The notes under the pieces were generated by a model. That model was not told the DNA's origin, searched no databases, and saw only the letters and a list, made by a program, of their open reading frames with translations. Of a DNA stretch of 64,000 nucleotides, positions 1 through 10,830 are shown one piece after another. Source of the stretch: Qipengyuania sp. YIM B01966 (GTDB taxonomy: Bacteria; Pseudomonadota; Alphaproteobacteria; Sphingomonadales; Sphingomonadaceae); the NCBI RefSeq assembly GCF_016461955.1, contig NZ_JADMNM010000002.1:1-64000 (forward strand), read 5' to 3'. Numbering within the stretch: the stretch's first letter is position 1; each line of letters begins with the position of its first letter. The position numbers were made by a program, and so were the translations under genes.

Positions 1-209
1 CACCACCCCGTGGGACACGACCCGATGACGCTTCCTGCGCTTGGGGCACTTAATGCTCCGATCTTGCCTTCATGAACCTTGCTAACACGATCTGGTTTAG
101 TGCTGCAGCCAAGTGCCGAGTTTGGCGATGAAACGCAGGAGGATGTCCCCGCCAGAGACAGAGCAAGCGTGCCACTGGCAAAACCGATTGTGTAGAATAT
201 CGTGAACAC
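1..209 (-). CDS. possible 5' end of a small exported protein (partial)
   Basis: A frame on the minus strand opens with GTG at 209 and stays open for 69 codons to the window edge. GGAGG lies 8 nt before the GTG, and an in-frame TAA lies 15 nt upstream, so no longer start is possible. The N-terminus (MFTIFYTIGFASGTLALSL) is hydrophobic and followed by a Ser/Cys-rich stretch, like a secreted or lipoprotein leader but without a clear lipobox. Codon use is less GC-biased than in the neighbouring genes. I do not recognise a family. It may be a chance ORF, since the surrounding DNA has no other gene. Confidence 0.3.
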   Translation of the reverse strand, partial: MFTIFYTIGFASGTLALSLAGTSSCVSSPNSALGCSTKPDRVSKVHEGKIGALSAPSAGSVIGSCPTGW

Positions 210-857
210 GGATGAATCCTCCGGCGTTTAGCGACTAGGCCGGGACAAGTCCGCAGAAGCGGCCGAAACATGCGGTGGCCGAAACGCCATTTGCGGCCGA
301 CACACGTCTCCGATGCGGCCCCAGCCGCAATGGTTCGTCGCTCAGACGGAGGTTACCGTGCCATGGCCATCCCCTGGACCGCAGCAAGAGCGACCAAACG
401 CCGGCAGGTCTCCTGGCTCGCGGGTCATAGCTTGATGCACGGCCTTCCCAGGCCACGCTGAATTCAACGTGAGGCCCAGTGGCTGCTTCCGCCCGAAGGT
501 GGAAGCGATGTTCATCGCGCTCGCCGCTTACAGTTGCAGGGACAGCCTCGGATTCGGATCAGCAAAAGCCGGTCCTCACCGTGTTCCCGAATTAAGCCCT
601 CTCGGGCACCGGCGCGATCTGTTGACAACGGCATTACGCAGAAGTCGGCAGTCGAATATTCCAAACCTAACACGATGCCAAGTTTTTGCGCAATTGGCGC
701 TGGGATTCCAAGCGTGGCCTTTTTGGAGCTTTCGTTTGCGATATGTCGATCGCCGACACAAAAGTCAGGCTGCTACCTAGAGAGCTACCTAGCGTGAGAA
801 GGGCAATGTAACGCTTCTGTAAGCTAATCGCTAAAGCCCTGCAAACAAATTAGAATT
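210..857. other. stretch without a recognisable gene
   Basis: I see no credible gene between the possible ORF at the left edge and the tRNA. Several short overlapping frames exist on both strands, but none has a convincing ribosome site or a recognisable protein. A 9-bp direct repeat GCTACCTAG occurs at 772-780 and 784-792. An AT-rich palindrome (CAAATT-AG-AATTTG, 846-859) abuts the 3' end of the tRNA. The region could be decayed coding DNA or an old integration scar next to the tRNA; neither is demonstrated. Confidence 0.5.
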
Positions 858-933
<76 letters not shown>

Positions 934-1024
934 ATACCCGTTACGCGGCGAATTGTGCTCGCAACCGAATCGAGAGGGGCTGCATATAACGTGCGTTCCG
1001 CAGCTTCCAAGCGCTAATCGCAAC

Positions 1025-2140
1025 TCATCCCAGCAGAGCCCCAGACATTCTTCGGTTCCAGCGATTGATCATCATCAGCGTTCCGAGGCAAATCATGTTG
1101 GTCATCATAGATGATCCGCCATGGCTCATGAAGGGCAACGGGATACCAACCACCGGGGCCAGCCCCATGACCATCATAAGATTGATCGCGACATAGAAGA
1201 AGATCGTCGCAACCATACCGCCAGCCAGAAGGCTCCCCAATCGGTCGCGCGCCGCACGCGAGACGGACCAGCCCCAGCGCAGGATCAGAAAGAAGGCAAG
1301 CAAGACGGCCAGCCCGCCGACCAAGCCCCATTCCTCCGCCATCGTGGCGAACACGAAGTCGGTATGCGGTTCGGGCAGGTAATCGAGATGGCTTTGCGAA
1401 CCCTCGTTGAACCCTTTGCCGGTGAGGCCCCCTGATCCGATGGCGATCTTCGACTGGGTTATGTGATAGCCTGATCCCAGCGGATCGTTTTCCGGGTCGA
1501 GGAAGGTAAATACACGCCGGCGCTGGTAGTCGTGCAGGCCGAAGAAGAACGCGATCGGTGCGGCGACCATGGCGCCGATGCCGCCCCAGACGAACCAACG
1601 TAGTGGCAAACCCGCGAGGAACATCACCACCACGCCGCCAAAGCCGATTGCCAAGGCGGTGCCGAGGTCGGGCTGGAGCAACACCAGAACCATGGGTGCG
1701 GCAATTAACAGGCCCGCCGGAATCAATCCCCGCCAACTTGCTGTCATTCCGGGGGGCAGACTGTCGTAAAAGCGGGCGAGGGCCAGCACGACCGCCGGCT
1801 TCATCAATTCCGATGGCTGGAGGTGCATGAAGCCGAGATTGAGCCATCGCTGGCTGCCTCCGCCGACGAATCCAAGCGCCTCGACCGCGACCAGCAATAC
1901 CAGCACAGCGCCGTAAACGGGATAAGCAACCAGCTTAACCAACTCGCGCGATGTGAGGCTGAGGATGATCGCCATCGTCAGAAAGACGCAGAAGCGCAGC
2001 AAATGCGAGCCGGCGTAGGGCGTGATGCTGCCGCCCGCAGCGGAATAGAGCACAAGTCCGCCGAACATGACGAGAGCAATCAGCGGGATCAACATGCCCC
2101 AGGGCTGGCGCGCGACTGGCGCCGGGACGATCGAGTTCAC
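1025..2140 (-). CDS. rodA: RodA, SEDS peptidoglycan glycosyltransferase
   Basis: This 371-residue polytopic membrane protein polymerises lipid II into glycan strands during cell elongation, paired with PBP2. The frame has about ten hydrophobic segments. It carries the SEDS signature QPSE near residues 108-111 and the HTDFVFA loop with the catalytic-type Asp at about 261. The length matches the family. It starts with GTG inside the end of mrdA (GTGA overlap, 4 nt), so the two are translationally coupled. It is the last gene of the mreBCD-mrdA-rodA operon, followed by tRNA-Lys. The assignment as RodA rather than FtsW rests on that neighbourhood as well as on the sequence. Confidence 0.96.
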   Translation of the reverse strand: MNSIVPAPVARQPWGMLIPLIALVMFGGLVLYSAAGGSITPYAGSHLLRFCVFLTMAIILSLTSRELVKLVAYPVYGAVLVLLVAVEALGFVGGGSQRWLNLGFMHLQPSELMKPAVVLALARFYDSLPPGMTASWRGLIPAGLLIAAPMVLVLLQPDLGTALAIGFGGVVVMFLAGLPLRWFVWGGIGAMVAAPIAFFFGLHDYQRRRVFTFLDPENDPLGSGYHITQSKIAIGSGGLTGKGFNEGSQSHLDYLPEPHTDFVFATMAEEWGLVGGLAVLLAFFLILRWGWSVSRAARDRLGSLLAGGMVATIFFYVAINLMMVMGLAPVVGIPLPFMSHGGSSMMTNMICLGTLMMINRWNRRMSGALLG

Positions 2141-4212
2141 TGCACACCCCCAGGCACAACGGTTGCTGCGGGCGAGGGCGCGGCATCGGGTTCGGGGCCG
2201 GGGTCGGTTGCTGCGGTTGCCGGCCGGTCCGGACCGCGCGCGACCGCACGCGCCTCGGCATCGACGCGTGCAAATACTTCGGCATCGCGGCGGGGGGCAG
2301 AGTGTTTCACCGACTCGCCCGCACCAGCAGCGTAGGCTGCATACCGCGCCTCAAGTCGTTGCTGTGCTGTTCCCCCCCACTGCCTTTCGAGCGCGGCCAG
2401 CGCATCCAGCCCTTTTTGCGGATCGAAAATGAAGGTCATCACGTCACGCGCAATCGGATATGCCGCACCCGACCCACCGCCATGTTCGATCACCACCGCG
2501 CCGGCATATCGCGGATTGTCGAACGGCGCGAAGAATATAAAGAGACCGTGATCCCGGTACTTCCACGCCCCTGACTTACCGTCAGACCGGTTCAGGCCCA
2601 CTACCTGCGCAGTGCCCGTCTTTCCCGCCATCAGCACGCCGTCGATCGGCAGGCGGGCGCGTCCGGCGGTGCCCGGACCGTTGACCACGTCGCTCATCGC
2701 CTTCTGGATGATTTGGACATGATTGCCGTGAAAATTCATCGAACCCGGCTTGGGGGCCGTTGCATCGAACATCAACCTCGGCAGCAATTCGCGCCCCGTC
2801 GCAATGCGCGCTGCCATCACGGCCAGTTGCAGCGGGTTGGCCAGCATATAGCCCTGTCCGATGGTCGCGTTGACCGTGTCGAAGGTCTGCCAGGGCTGCT
2901 TGAATTTCTTCAGCTTCCACTGGGGATCGGGCACAGTCCCATAAAACTGGCTCACCACGGGCAGGGGGAATTCCTCGCCCATGCCGCAGCGATGCGCCAT
3001 GTCAGCGATCGGCTGCATCCCGATCTTCTGCGCGAAGTGGTAGAAATACACGTCGCAGCTTTGATAAATGCCCTTGGCCATGTCGACCGTACCATGACCC
3101 CGCCGGTTCCAGCAGCGGAACACTCTGTTGCCGACCCTTAATCCCCCGCCACAAAATACGCTTGCGTGGGGGTCGAGCCCGGCTTCCAGAAATGCCATCG
3201 ACACCATGGGCTTGACGGTCGAGCCAGGCGGATACAGCCCTTTGAGCACCTTGTTGCGCAGCGGCACCCGCTCATCCGAACTGAGCATCGCATATTCGAG
3301 ACTGCCGATTCCGTCGGAGAAGCTGTTCGGATCGAAGCTCGGCATTGAGGCCATGCAGAGCAGGTCACCCGTCAGGCAGTCCATCACCACGACCGAGCCG
3401 GATTCAAGGCCGATCCGGCGCGCAGCATAATCCTGCAGCGGACCGTCGATGGTCAGCTTGATCGGCTGGCCCTGAATATCCTCGCGCGTTTCGAGGTCCC
3501 GCACGATCCGGCCGCGAGCCGTCACCTCGACCCGCCGGGCTCCCGGAACTCCGCGCAGTTTCTGTTCAAACTGCTTTTCCATCCCGTCCTTGCCGATCTT
3601 GTATCCGGGCGTGATCAGCAGCGGATCGCGTTCCTTCTCGTACTCTTCGGCAGAGGCGGGGCCGACATAACCGATCAGATGCCCGACCGAGGCGCCGGTC
3701 GGATAATAACGGGAGAAGCCGCGCTGCGGGACCACCCCGGGCATTTCCGGCAGCCGGACGCTGAGTGCGGCAAATTGATCGTAGGTGAGCTTGCTGGCGA
3801 CCTCGACCGGGCGGAAACCGCGCGCCCCACTAATCTTGTCCTTGATGTCGCTCACTGTGCCCGCATCAAGTTCGAGCAAGCTAGCCAACTGGTCCACGCC
3901 GCGTTCGGCATCCGCCATCCGGTCGGGAATGATATCGACGCGGAAATCGGCCTTGTTTGACGCAAGCGGCGCGTTGTTGCGATCAAGGATCCATCCCCGG
4001 CGCGGGGTTATCAGCGACAGGTTGACGCGGTTGCTTTCGGATTCTAGTTCGTACTTCTCGTTTTGAGCGATCGCGAGATAGCCCAGCCGTGCGGCCAGCA
4101 CCGTCCCGAGGGCCGCTTGCGCACCGGCGACGACCAGCGTTCGGCGGTCGAATGAGTTCCGCAAAGTGGTCGAATTGACGATCCGATTGATGCGCCGCCC
4201 GCGCCGCTTCAT
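2137..4212 (-). CDS. mrdA: penicillin-binding protein 2 (elongasome transpeptidase)
   Basis: PBP2 cross-links peptidoglycan in the elongasome with RodA. The 691-residue frame has one N-terminal membrane segment (about 26-48), a PBP dimerisation domain, and a transpeptidase domain with all three active-site motifs: STVK (331-334, catalytic Ser331), SCD (385-387) and KTGTAQ (531-536). The C-terminal 60 residues are an Ala/Pro-rich tail that I do not associate with a function. The ATG at 4212 was chosen because it overlaps the mreD stop by one base (TGATG). Longer in-frame starts would run deep into mreD. Confidence 0.96.
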   Translation of the reverse strand: MKRRGRRINRIVNSTTLRNSFDRRTLVVAGAQAALGTVLAARLGYLAIAQNEKYELESESNRVNLSLITPRRGWILDRNNAPLASNKADFRVDIIPDRMADAERGVDQLASLLELDAGTVSDIKDKISGARGFRPVEVASKLTYDQFAALSVRLPEMPGVVPQRGFSRYYPTGASVGHLIGYVGPASAEEYEKERDPLLITPGYKIGKDGMEKQFEQKLRGVPGARRVEVTARGRIVRDLETREDIQGQPIKLTIDGPLQDYAARRIGLESGSVVVMDCLTGDLLCMASMPSFDPNSFSDGIGSLEYAMLSSDERVPLRNKVLKGLYPPGSTVKPMVSMAFLEAGLDPHASVFCGGGLRVGNRVFRCWNRRGHGTVDMAKGIYQSCDVYFYHFAQKIGMQPIADMAHRCGMGEEFPLPVVSQFYGTVPDPQWKLKKFKQPWQTFDTVNATIGQGYMLANPLQLAVMAARIATGRELLPRLMFDATAPKPGSMNFHGNHVQIIQKAMSDVVNGPGTAGRARLPIDGVLMAGKTGTAQVVGLNRSDGKSGAWKYRDHGLFIFFAPFDNPRYAGAVVIEHGGGSGAAYPIARDVMTFIFDPQKGLDALAALERQWGGTAQQRLEARYAAYAAGAGESVKHSAPRRDAEVFARVDAEARAVARGPDRPATAATDPGPEPDAAPSPAATVVPGGVQ

Positions 4213-4751
4213 CAGCCGATCCTCCGCACGCGGCTGAGACGCAGCCGGTCGAGCCAGGCGACGAGCCGCGCAAGCAGCGGATAGCTGGCAATGGTCAACA
4301 ACGTCTGCGGGATCAGGGCAATGAGCCCCGGCACGCCAACGCTGGCGCCCGAAAGCAGCGCCGCAGCCGCGATATAGGACAGCAGAAGCGCTCCGGCGAT
4401 GAGCCAGTCCTGTACAAAGGTGCGCCACGGGAAGCGGGTCTCCAGCGCTTCGAGCGCGATCATCGCCAGCGACCACAGCAGCATGGCGCTGCCGAAAGGT
4501 TGGCCGCTGACAAGATCGTCAAACAGGCCGAGCGGGAAACCCGCCCACGCGGCCAACAGGCCGGGGCGCTGCAACCGCCATGCGATCAGCAGGACAAACC
4601 CAAATGGCGGCAGCAGCGGTGCGGCGGTCGCCACCGACAGCGTGCTGAGCACACTTGCCGCCAGGATCGACACCACCGGGACTGCGAGCGCCAGTACCGG
4701 CGAATGATCGCGATTTATGCGCCGCGTCGCCCAGGCCCTGCGCTGCATCAC
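4212..4751 (-). CDS. mreD: MreD, rod-shape-determining membrane protein
   Basis: This 179-residue, highly hydrophobic protein has about five membrane segments. Its position between mreC and mrdA and its size identify it as MreD, the integral-membrane partner of MreC in the elongasome. MreD is poorly conserved, so the call leans on operon context. The start ATG overlaps the mreC stop (ATGA), and its stop overlaps the mrdA start by one base, showing coupled translation along the operon. Confidence 0.88.
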   Translation of the reverse strand: MMQRRAWATRRINRDHSPVLALAVPVVSILAASVLSTLSVATAAPLLPPFGFVLLIAWRLQRPGLLAAWAGFPLGLFDDLVSGQPFGSAMLLWSLAMIALEALETRFPWRTFVQDWLIAGALLLSYIAAAALLSGASVGVPGLIALIPQTLLTIASYPLLARLVAWLDRLRLSRVRRIG

Positions 4752-5680
4752 TCTGTGGTCTCGGCGGCAGCGGGCGATGCTGCCAACTCCGCGGCATCTA
4801 TTGGCTGGGTGCTCGGCGTTTGCGCCGCGACTGCCGCGACCGGCTGCCAGACCGGCTCGATTGAGACGAAATCGGCCGAGGCTGGGTCCGCAACCAGCCG
4901 CGCAATCCCGCCATCGGCTGCCTTCTCGACCAGAACCGCCACCGCGATGCCCGGCCGGTAAAAGCCGCCGGCACCGCTCGTCACGAAGACGTCACCGACC
5001 CGGAGCGGGTTGATCCCCAAATTGACCAGGCGAATACGCAGCCGGCCGTCACCGCGGCCTTCGGCGAATGCCACAACATTGTCTGTCGAGCGGCGCACGG
5101 GCAGCACGCTTTCGCTGTCGGTCAGCAGCAACACTCGCGAACTGTTGGGTCCGACCTCGAACACCCGTCCGACGACGCCGCGCGGCGAGCGCACTGGCAT
5201 CCCGGCCGTCACACCCTGATGCGCACCTGCGCCAACATAGCCGAAGCGCCGCGCGCTTGATGCGGACGAGCCAATCAGCCGCGTCACCGCTATCGGCCGG
5301 ACCTCGCGGTCGGCGAGACCCAGAAGCGCCTTCAACCGGGCATTTTCCTGCCGCACCGCATCGGTTTCCGCGAGACGGATGCGGGCGATCTCTACTTCGC
5401 GTTTCAGCACATCGTTCTGGCGACCGGCGCGCAGATAGCCGCGAATGTTCTCGATCAACGAGAGGCTGCTGGTGCGCGTGACACTGCTGGCAGCGCCGAC
5501 CGGGCGCGTCACCTCGGCAGCGGCGCCGCGCAGGCCGTTGAACGAACTGGGGCGCCACAACGATACGGCGAGGAGCACCGCGCCCAGCAGCGCGCCGATA
5601 GCTGCCAGCACATAGCCGCCAAACTGGGTATATTGCGCCCGGCGCGAATGACCGGTGCGGCGCGACGCAGGCGGTTTCAT
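4748..5680 (-). CDS. mreC: MreC, rod-shape-determining periplasmic scaffold
   Basis: MreC links the cytoplasmic MreB filaments to PBP2 and RodA on the periplasmic side. The 310-residue frame has a short basic N-terminus, one membrane anchor at about residues 22-45, a coiled-coil stretch (about 75-110, rich in Leu/Arg/Glu) and a beta-rich C-terminal domain with the typical GVVGRVFEVGPNSSRVLLLTD segment region. It ends in an Ala/Thr-rich tail. The gene is second in the operon, 22 nt after mreB, and overlaps mreD by 4 nt. Confidence 0.95.
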   Translation of the reverse strand: MKPPASRRTGHSRRAQYTQFGGYVLAAIGALLGAVLLAVSLWRPSSFNGLRGAAAEVTRPVGAASSVTRTSSLSLIENIRGYLRAGRQNDVLKREVEIARIRLAETDAVRQENARLKALLGLADREVRPIAVTRLIGSSASSARRFGYVGAGAHQGVTAGMPVRSPRGVVGRVFEVGPNSSRVLLLTDSESVLPVRRSTDNVVAFAEGRGDGRLRIRLVNLGINPLRVGDVFVTSGAGGFYRPGIAVAVLVEKAADGGIARLVADPASADFVSIEPVWQPVAAVAAQTPSTQPIDAAELAASPAAAETTE

Positions 5681-5702
5681 CGCCTCGTCTCCCTTTCCCC
5701 GA

Positions 5703-6839
<1,137 letters not shown>

Positions 6840-6945
6840 TTAACGAAGCGCAATCGAAAAGGGAAAAATTTTGTGCGCGCTATGCTGGGGAAAGTGCACC
6901 CTTCGGCTCGAATTTGCAGCCCTTCGTCGCTAGGCACGAAAACCG

Positions 6946-8778
6946 ATGCCGTATATCCGCCGCCTGCCTGACACTCTGGTCAACCGCATCGCCGCGGGCG
7001 AGGTGGTCGAGCGGCCCGCCGCGGCGCTCAAGGAGCTGGTCGAGAATGCCATTGATGCCGGGGCGCGGCGGATTGGGATCACGCTGGCCGAGGGCGGCCT
7101 CGGCGCGATCGAGGTGACCGATGATGGCTGCGGCATGGCGCCTGCCGAAATGGCGCTGGCGCTCGAACGGCACGCCACCTCAAAGCTTCCCGAAAGCCTG
7201 ATCGGCGCAGACGAGGCCATCGAACTGGTCGCGACGCTGGGGTTTCGCGGTGAAGCATTGCCCTCGATCGCCAGCGTCGCGCGGCTGTCGCTCGACAGCC
7301 GGCCGGCCGGCGCGGGCGAGGGGTGGCGGATTGTCATCGATCACGGAGCCGTGGTGAGCGCCGGCCCGGCCGCCATCCCGCCCGGCACCCGGGTTCGGGT
7401 GGAGGACCTGTTTGCCCGCGTCCCCGCGCGGCGCAAATTCCTGCGCAGCGCGCGCAGCGAATATGCCGCCTGCCTCGACGTGGTGCGCCGGCTGGCGATG
7501 GCCCGCCCCGACATCGGCTTCACGCTGTCGCATGACGGACGGCGCGTGCTGGCGGTCCAGCCGGGCGAGGCGCTGGCCGACCGCGTGGCGCAGATTGTCG
7601 CGCGCGAATTGAAGGACAATGGTTTGGCGATTGCGCTCGAGCGCGGAGAGCTGCGCCTGTCGGGGATCGCCGGCCTGCCGACCTACAATCGCGGGGTGGC
7701 GGATCACCAATATCTGTTCGTCAATGGCCGCCCGGTGAAAGACCGGCTGCTGACCGGGGCGGTGCGCGGGGCCTATGCCGATATGCTCGCGCGGGACCGG
7801 CACGCCGTACTGGCGCTGTTCCTCGACCTGCCCGCGCAAGAGGTCGATGTGAACGTCCACCCGGCCAAGACCGAAGTGCGGTTCCGCGACGCGGCGGCGG
7901 TGCGCGGGTTTATCGTTTCCGGCCTGCGGCAGGCGCTGGCCAGCGGCGACCGGCGCAGCGCGCAGGCGCCCGATGCCGCTGCTATGGGGCGCTGGCAGGC
8001 CGAGCCGGTGGCACCTGCCGCTGAACCGTCGATCTTTGCCGGAACCGGATGGGGCGGGGCGCCTGCGATGGGCAGTGTGCGCGAGCAGGCGATGCCGTGG
8101 ACCGGGCCCGGCACCGCCAGCGCGGTCGCCCCTGCCGGTAGGGCGGAACCGGCTGACGCGCTGCCAGAGGACGCGGCGCAATTTCCCCTGGGCATCGCGC
8201 GGGGGCAAGTTGCCGGCACCTATATCGTCGCCGAAGCCGCCGACGGGCTGGTGCTGGTCGATCAACACGCCGCGCATGAGCGGCTGGTGCTTGAGCGGCT
8301 GCGGGCGGCGGGCGCGGGCGAAGCAGCAGCGCGCAGCCAGGCGCTGCTGCTCCCCGAGGTGGTCGAGCTGGACGAGACAGATTGCGACCGGCTGGAAGCG
8401 GCCTTGCCGCAACTCACCCGGCTGGGGCTTGCAGCTGAACGGTTCGGCCCCGATGCGATGCTGGTCCGCGCGCTGCCGCACGCGCTTGGCACGGCCGATC
8501 CGGGCAAGTTGCTGCGCGATCTGGCCGACGATCTCGCCGCCAACGGCGTCGACGCCGAACGCGGCGCGTTGCTGCTGGGCGAGAAGCTCGACCTGGTGCT
8601 GGCGACCATGGCCTGTCACGGCTCGGTCCGCGCCGGGCGGGTGTTGTCAGTGGCAGAGATGAACGCGCTGCTGCGCGAGATGGAACGCACCCCACGTTCC
8701 GGCCAATGCAATCACGGCCGCCCGACCTGGGTGAAGCTGGCGATGAGCGACGTCGAAAAGCTGTTCGGGCGGAAATGA
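6946..8778 (+). CDS. mutL: MutL, DNA mismatch repair endonuclease/ATPase
   Basis: MutL couples mismatch recognition by MutS to strand removal. The 610-residue frame opens with the GHKL ATPase: ELVENAIDAGA (Mg-ATP Asn), DDGCGM, and LGFRGEALPSIASV. A Pro/Ala-rich linker spans roughly 330-415. The C-terminal dimerisation domain carries DQHAAHERLVLE, ACHGSVRAG and QCNHGRPT, the metal-binding motifs of MutL proteins with nicking activity. That fits an alphaproteobacterium lacking MutH. It is divergent from mreB and apparently a single-gene unit. Confidence 0.97.
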   Translation: MPYIRRLPDTLVNRIAAGEVVERPAAALKELVENAIDAGARRIGITLAEGGLGAIEVTDDGCGMAPAEMALALERHATSKLPESLIGADEAIELVATLGFRGEALPSIASVARLSLDSRPAGAGEGWRIVIDHGAVVSAGPAAIPPGTRVRVEDLFARVPARRKFLRSARSEYAACLDVVRRLAMARPDIGFTLSHDGRRVLAVQPGEALADRVAQIVARELKDNGLAIALERGELRLSGIAGLPTYNRGVADHQYLFVNGRPVKDRLLTGAVRGAYADMLARDRHAVLALFLDLPAQEVDVNVHPAKTEVRFRDAAAVRGFIVSGLRQALASGDRRSAQAPDAAAMGRWQAEPVAPAAEPSIFAGTGWGGAPAMGSVREQAMPWTGPGTASAVAPAGRAEPADALPEDAAQFPLGIARGQVAGTYIVAEAADGLVLVDQHAAHERLVLERLRAAGAGEAAARSQALLLPEVVELDETDCDRLEAALPQLTRLGLAAERFGPDAMLVRALPHALGTADPGKLLRDLADDLAANGVDAERGALLLGEKLDLVLATMACHGSVRAGRVLSVAEMNALLREMERTPRSGQCNHGRPTWVKLAMSDVEKLFGRK

Positions 8779-8917
8779 GGGGATGGGCGCGCTCAGCTTT
8801 GCACGCTTTTCCGCTTTAACATAGGGTTGTTGGCGATCGAGATAATCCGCAGGCCGCGCAGAAAGCGTTGATCCGACTGCGATATCACGCCACTTAGGCC
8901 GCCGAGGGAGACATATC

Positions 8918-9427
8918 ATGCGCGCCTTTCCGATCATCGCCGGCCTTGGCGTCACGCTCACGTTGCTGGCGTGCGCGCCGGAGCAGACCGCGGAGCAAAA
9001 AGCCGCCGCCGATGCGGCCGACATTGCTGCGGTCGAGCGGGCGCAGCAGGTGCCGCCTGAACCGATCAACCCGCAGACCATCGCTTTTGCCGATATCGAG
9101 AAGCACGATCTGTTTGGAGCGTCTTGCGCGTTCGTGCCCGAGACATCAGGCACCGATCCTGTCCTTCTGGCGATGGAGCGGGCCGGCTGGATGAAGATCA
9201 AGGGCGAGATGATCCGCTTCGCCCCTGACGCAGGCAGCGCCGCGCTGCCGCTGGGTGCGCGCGGGCGCTATACCGGGGCGAAATACGCCTTCACGCTCGA
9301 TATTGCGGAGGGCGAGGGGCGGCAGAGCGGCAGCGAAACGACCGATTTCCCCGCTCGGCTGGTGGTCAGCGATGAGCGCGACCAGGTCGCTTACGAGGCG
9401 AACGGCACCGCGCAGTGCGGCAGTTGA
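8918..9427 (+). CDS. small lipoprotein of unknown function
   Basis: The 169-residue protein has a lipoprotein signal peptide with lipobox LLAC (Cys at about residue 19), so it is probably membrane-anchored in the periplasm. After the Cys comes a charged Ala/Glu-rich spacer, then a compact domain with segments FGASCAFVPE and YTGAKYAFTLDIAEGEG and a near-terminal Cys. I do not recognise the family. The start is supported by GGGAG 7-8 nt upstream. It stands alone between mutL and the convergent MaoC gene. Confidence 0.8.
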   Translation: MRAFPIIAGLGVTLTLLACAPEQTAEQKAAADAADIAAVERAQQVPPEPINPQTIAFADIEKHDLFGASCAFVPETSGTDPVLLAMERAGWMKIKGEMIRFAPDAGSAALPLGARGRYTGAKYAFTLDIAEGEGRQSGSETTDFPARLVVSDERDQVAYEANGTAQCGS

Positions 9428-9525
9428 GACTAAATCACGATGTCAAAGAGTGCGCGAGACGAATCGCGAAATAGTGTCTAGCACTTTGAATCGATGTAGG
9501 AAAATCGCCGCAAGCGATTGAAAAG

Positions 9526-9996
9526 TCAGCCTTCGGCCTCGATCGGCGCAGATGGGTTGCGCACCTTTATCAGCCCGTTCGAGACCATTTCCAGAACCAG
9601 TTCGTCATGCTGATTGAAGGTCCTCACGCGGCTCTTGAACAGGCCCATGTCGGGCCGCGACTGGCTGCGGCGCTTGGCGATGACTTCTGTCTCGCAGCGC
9701 AGTGTATCGCCGGGATAAACCGGCTTCACCCAGCGCAGATTGTCCACCCCGGGCGAGCCGAGGCCGGCCTGTTCGACCACGCTCATATTTTTGACCAGCA
9801 TCGCCATGGTCATCGCGCAGGTGTGCCATCCGCTGGCCGACAGCCGGCCGAAATGCGTCCGCGCGGCGGCCGCATCATCGAGATGGAACGGCTGCGGGTC
9901 GAATTGGCGGGCAAACTCCATTACCGCCTCGCGCGTCACTTCGTATTGGCCGAAGCTGTGGCTGCTGCCGATCTCGATGTCTTCGTAATGGAGCAT
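9526..9996 (-). CDS. MaoC-family (R)-hydratase
   Basis: A 156-residue single hot-dog domain of the MaoC dehydratase family, which hydrates trans-2-enoyl-CoA substrates. The hydratase motif is visible as FDPQPFHLDD followed by FGRLSASGWHT, supplying the catalytic Asp/His pair. No ketoreductase or second hot-dog is fused. The physiological substrate cannot be read from the sequence; neighbours (DUF1206, ychF) give no pathway hint. The DUF1206 gene lies 21 bp upstream on the same strand and may be co-transcribed. Confidence 0.85.
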   Translation of the reverse strand: MLHYEDIEIGSSHSFGQYEVTREAVMEFARQFDPQPFHLDDAAAARTHFGRLSASGWHTCAMTMAMLVKNMSVVEQAGLGSPGVDNLRWVKPVYPGDTLRCETEVIAKRRSQSRPDMGLFKSRVRTFNQHDELVLEMVSNGLIKVRNPSAPIEAEG

Positions 9997-10017
9997 TGTG
10001 GAGCCCTTTGGTGCAGT

Positions 10018-10815
10018 TCAGACGCGCGGTGCGATATCGGCCCGGCTGACATCGGGAATTGTGCGATAGCGCGCGGAAATCAGGCTGAATATGCCGAACA
10101 GGATCAATCCCACCGCCACCAGCGTATAGAGCCAGCCCATCTCGCGCAGCGCGGCGATCGCGCCGCCAAGCCCGCGCACCCCTTCGGCTTTGACGAACCA
10201 GGCGGATTTGACGACCGACCAGCCGATCACCGCGAACACCACGGCGCGCGCCGCGTGGCCCGCTCGGCCGAGCGGCTCGATGAGGGATGGCGCGCTGGGC
10301 GAGATGTGTTTCATGAACCCGGCCGTGACGGCGTCGTAAGCCTGCTTGGCCGCAGCGGCGAACAGGCCGAGCCCGACGATGCCTAGCAGCAGCGCGCCCA
10401 TGTCCCAATCGAGCAGGGTGCTGGCGGCTTCCGCTCCGCCCGTGTCGCCAGCCGCGCGTTGCACCGTCCCGTTGGCGAACTGCCACGCGGTCCAGGCGAG
10501 CACGAAGTGCGCCACCCCGCTGGCCGCTGCGCCCAACCGCGCGGCGAGCCCTTCGGCGTCCTGTTCGTGCCGCTCGATATTGCTCAGCGCGTCGAGCAAG
10601 CGATAGACCCCGTAAGCCAGCAGGCCGAGCGCGGTGGCGTAAAGGATCGGCCGGCCGAACGGCACGTTCTGGATAAAATCGAACGCCGCGCTCTGCCCCG
10701 CGCTGGCCGCTGATGCGGTTGTCAGCGCAAGATAGCCGAGCAGGGTATAGACCAGCCCCCGCGCCGCATAGCCGAGCCGCACCAGCCAGCTGAACTTTTC
10801 CGACTTGTCGACCAC
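10018..10815 (-). CDS. DUF1206 multi-pass membrane protein
   Basis: The 265-residue membrane protein has six hydrophobic segments arranged as three pairs. Each repeat begins with an R-x-G-Y/H-A-A/R-G pattern (RLGYAARGLVYTLLGY, RLGAAASGVAHFVLAW, RAGHAARAVVFAVIGW). This threefold repeat is diagnostic of DUF1206, a family of unknown function. It lies between ychF (upstream, 15 bp gap) and a MaoC gene on the same strand. Confidence 0.85.
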   Translation of the reverse strand: MVDKSEKFSWLVRLGYAARGLVYTLLGYLALTTASAASAGQSAAFDFIQNVPFGRPILYATALGLLAYGVYRLLDALSNIERHEQDAEGLAARLGAAASGVAHFVLAWTAWQFANGTVQRAAGDTGGAEAASTLLDWDMGALLLGIVGLGLFAAAAKQAYDAVTAGFMKHISPSAPSLIEPLGRAGHAARAVVFAVIGWSVVKSAWFVKAEGVRGLGGAIAALREMGWLYTLVAVGLILFGIFSLISARYRTIPDVSRADIAPRV

Positions 10816-10830
10816 GGCGCGGCTCCTGTT

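Noticed and set aside
210-857. Several 60-100-codon ORFs on both strands
   Set aside because: They overlap one another, lack ribosome sites and resemble no protein family.
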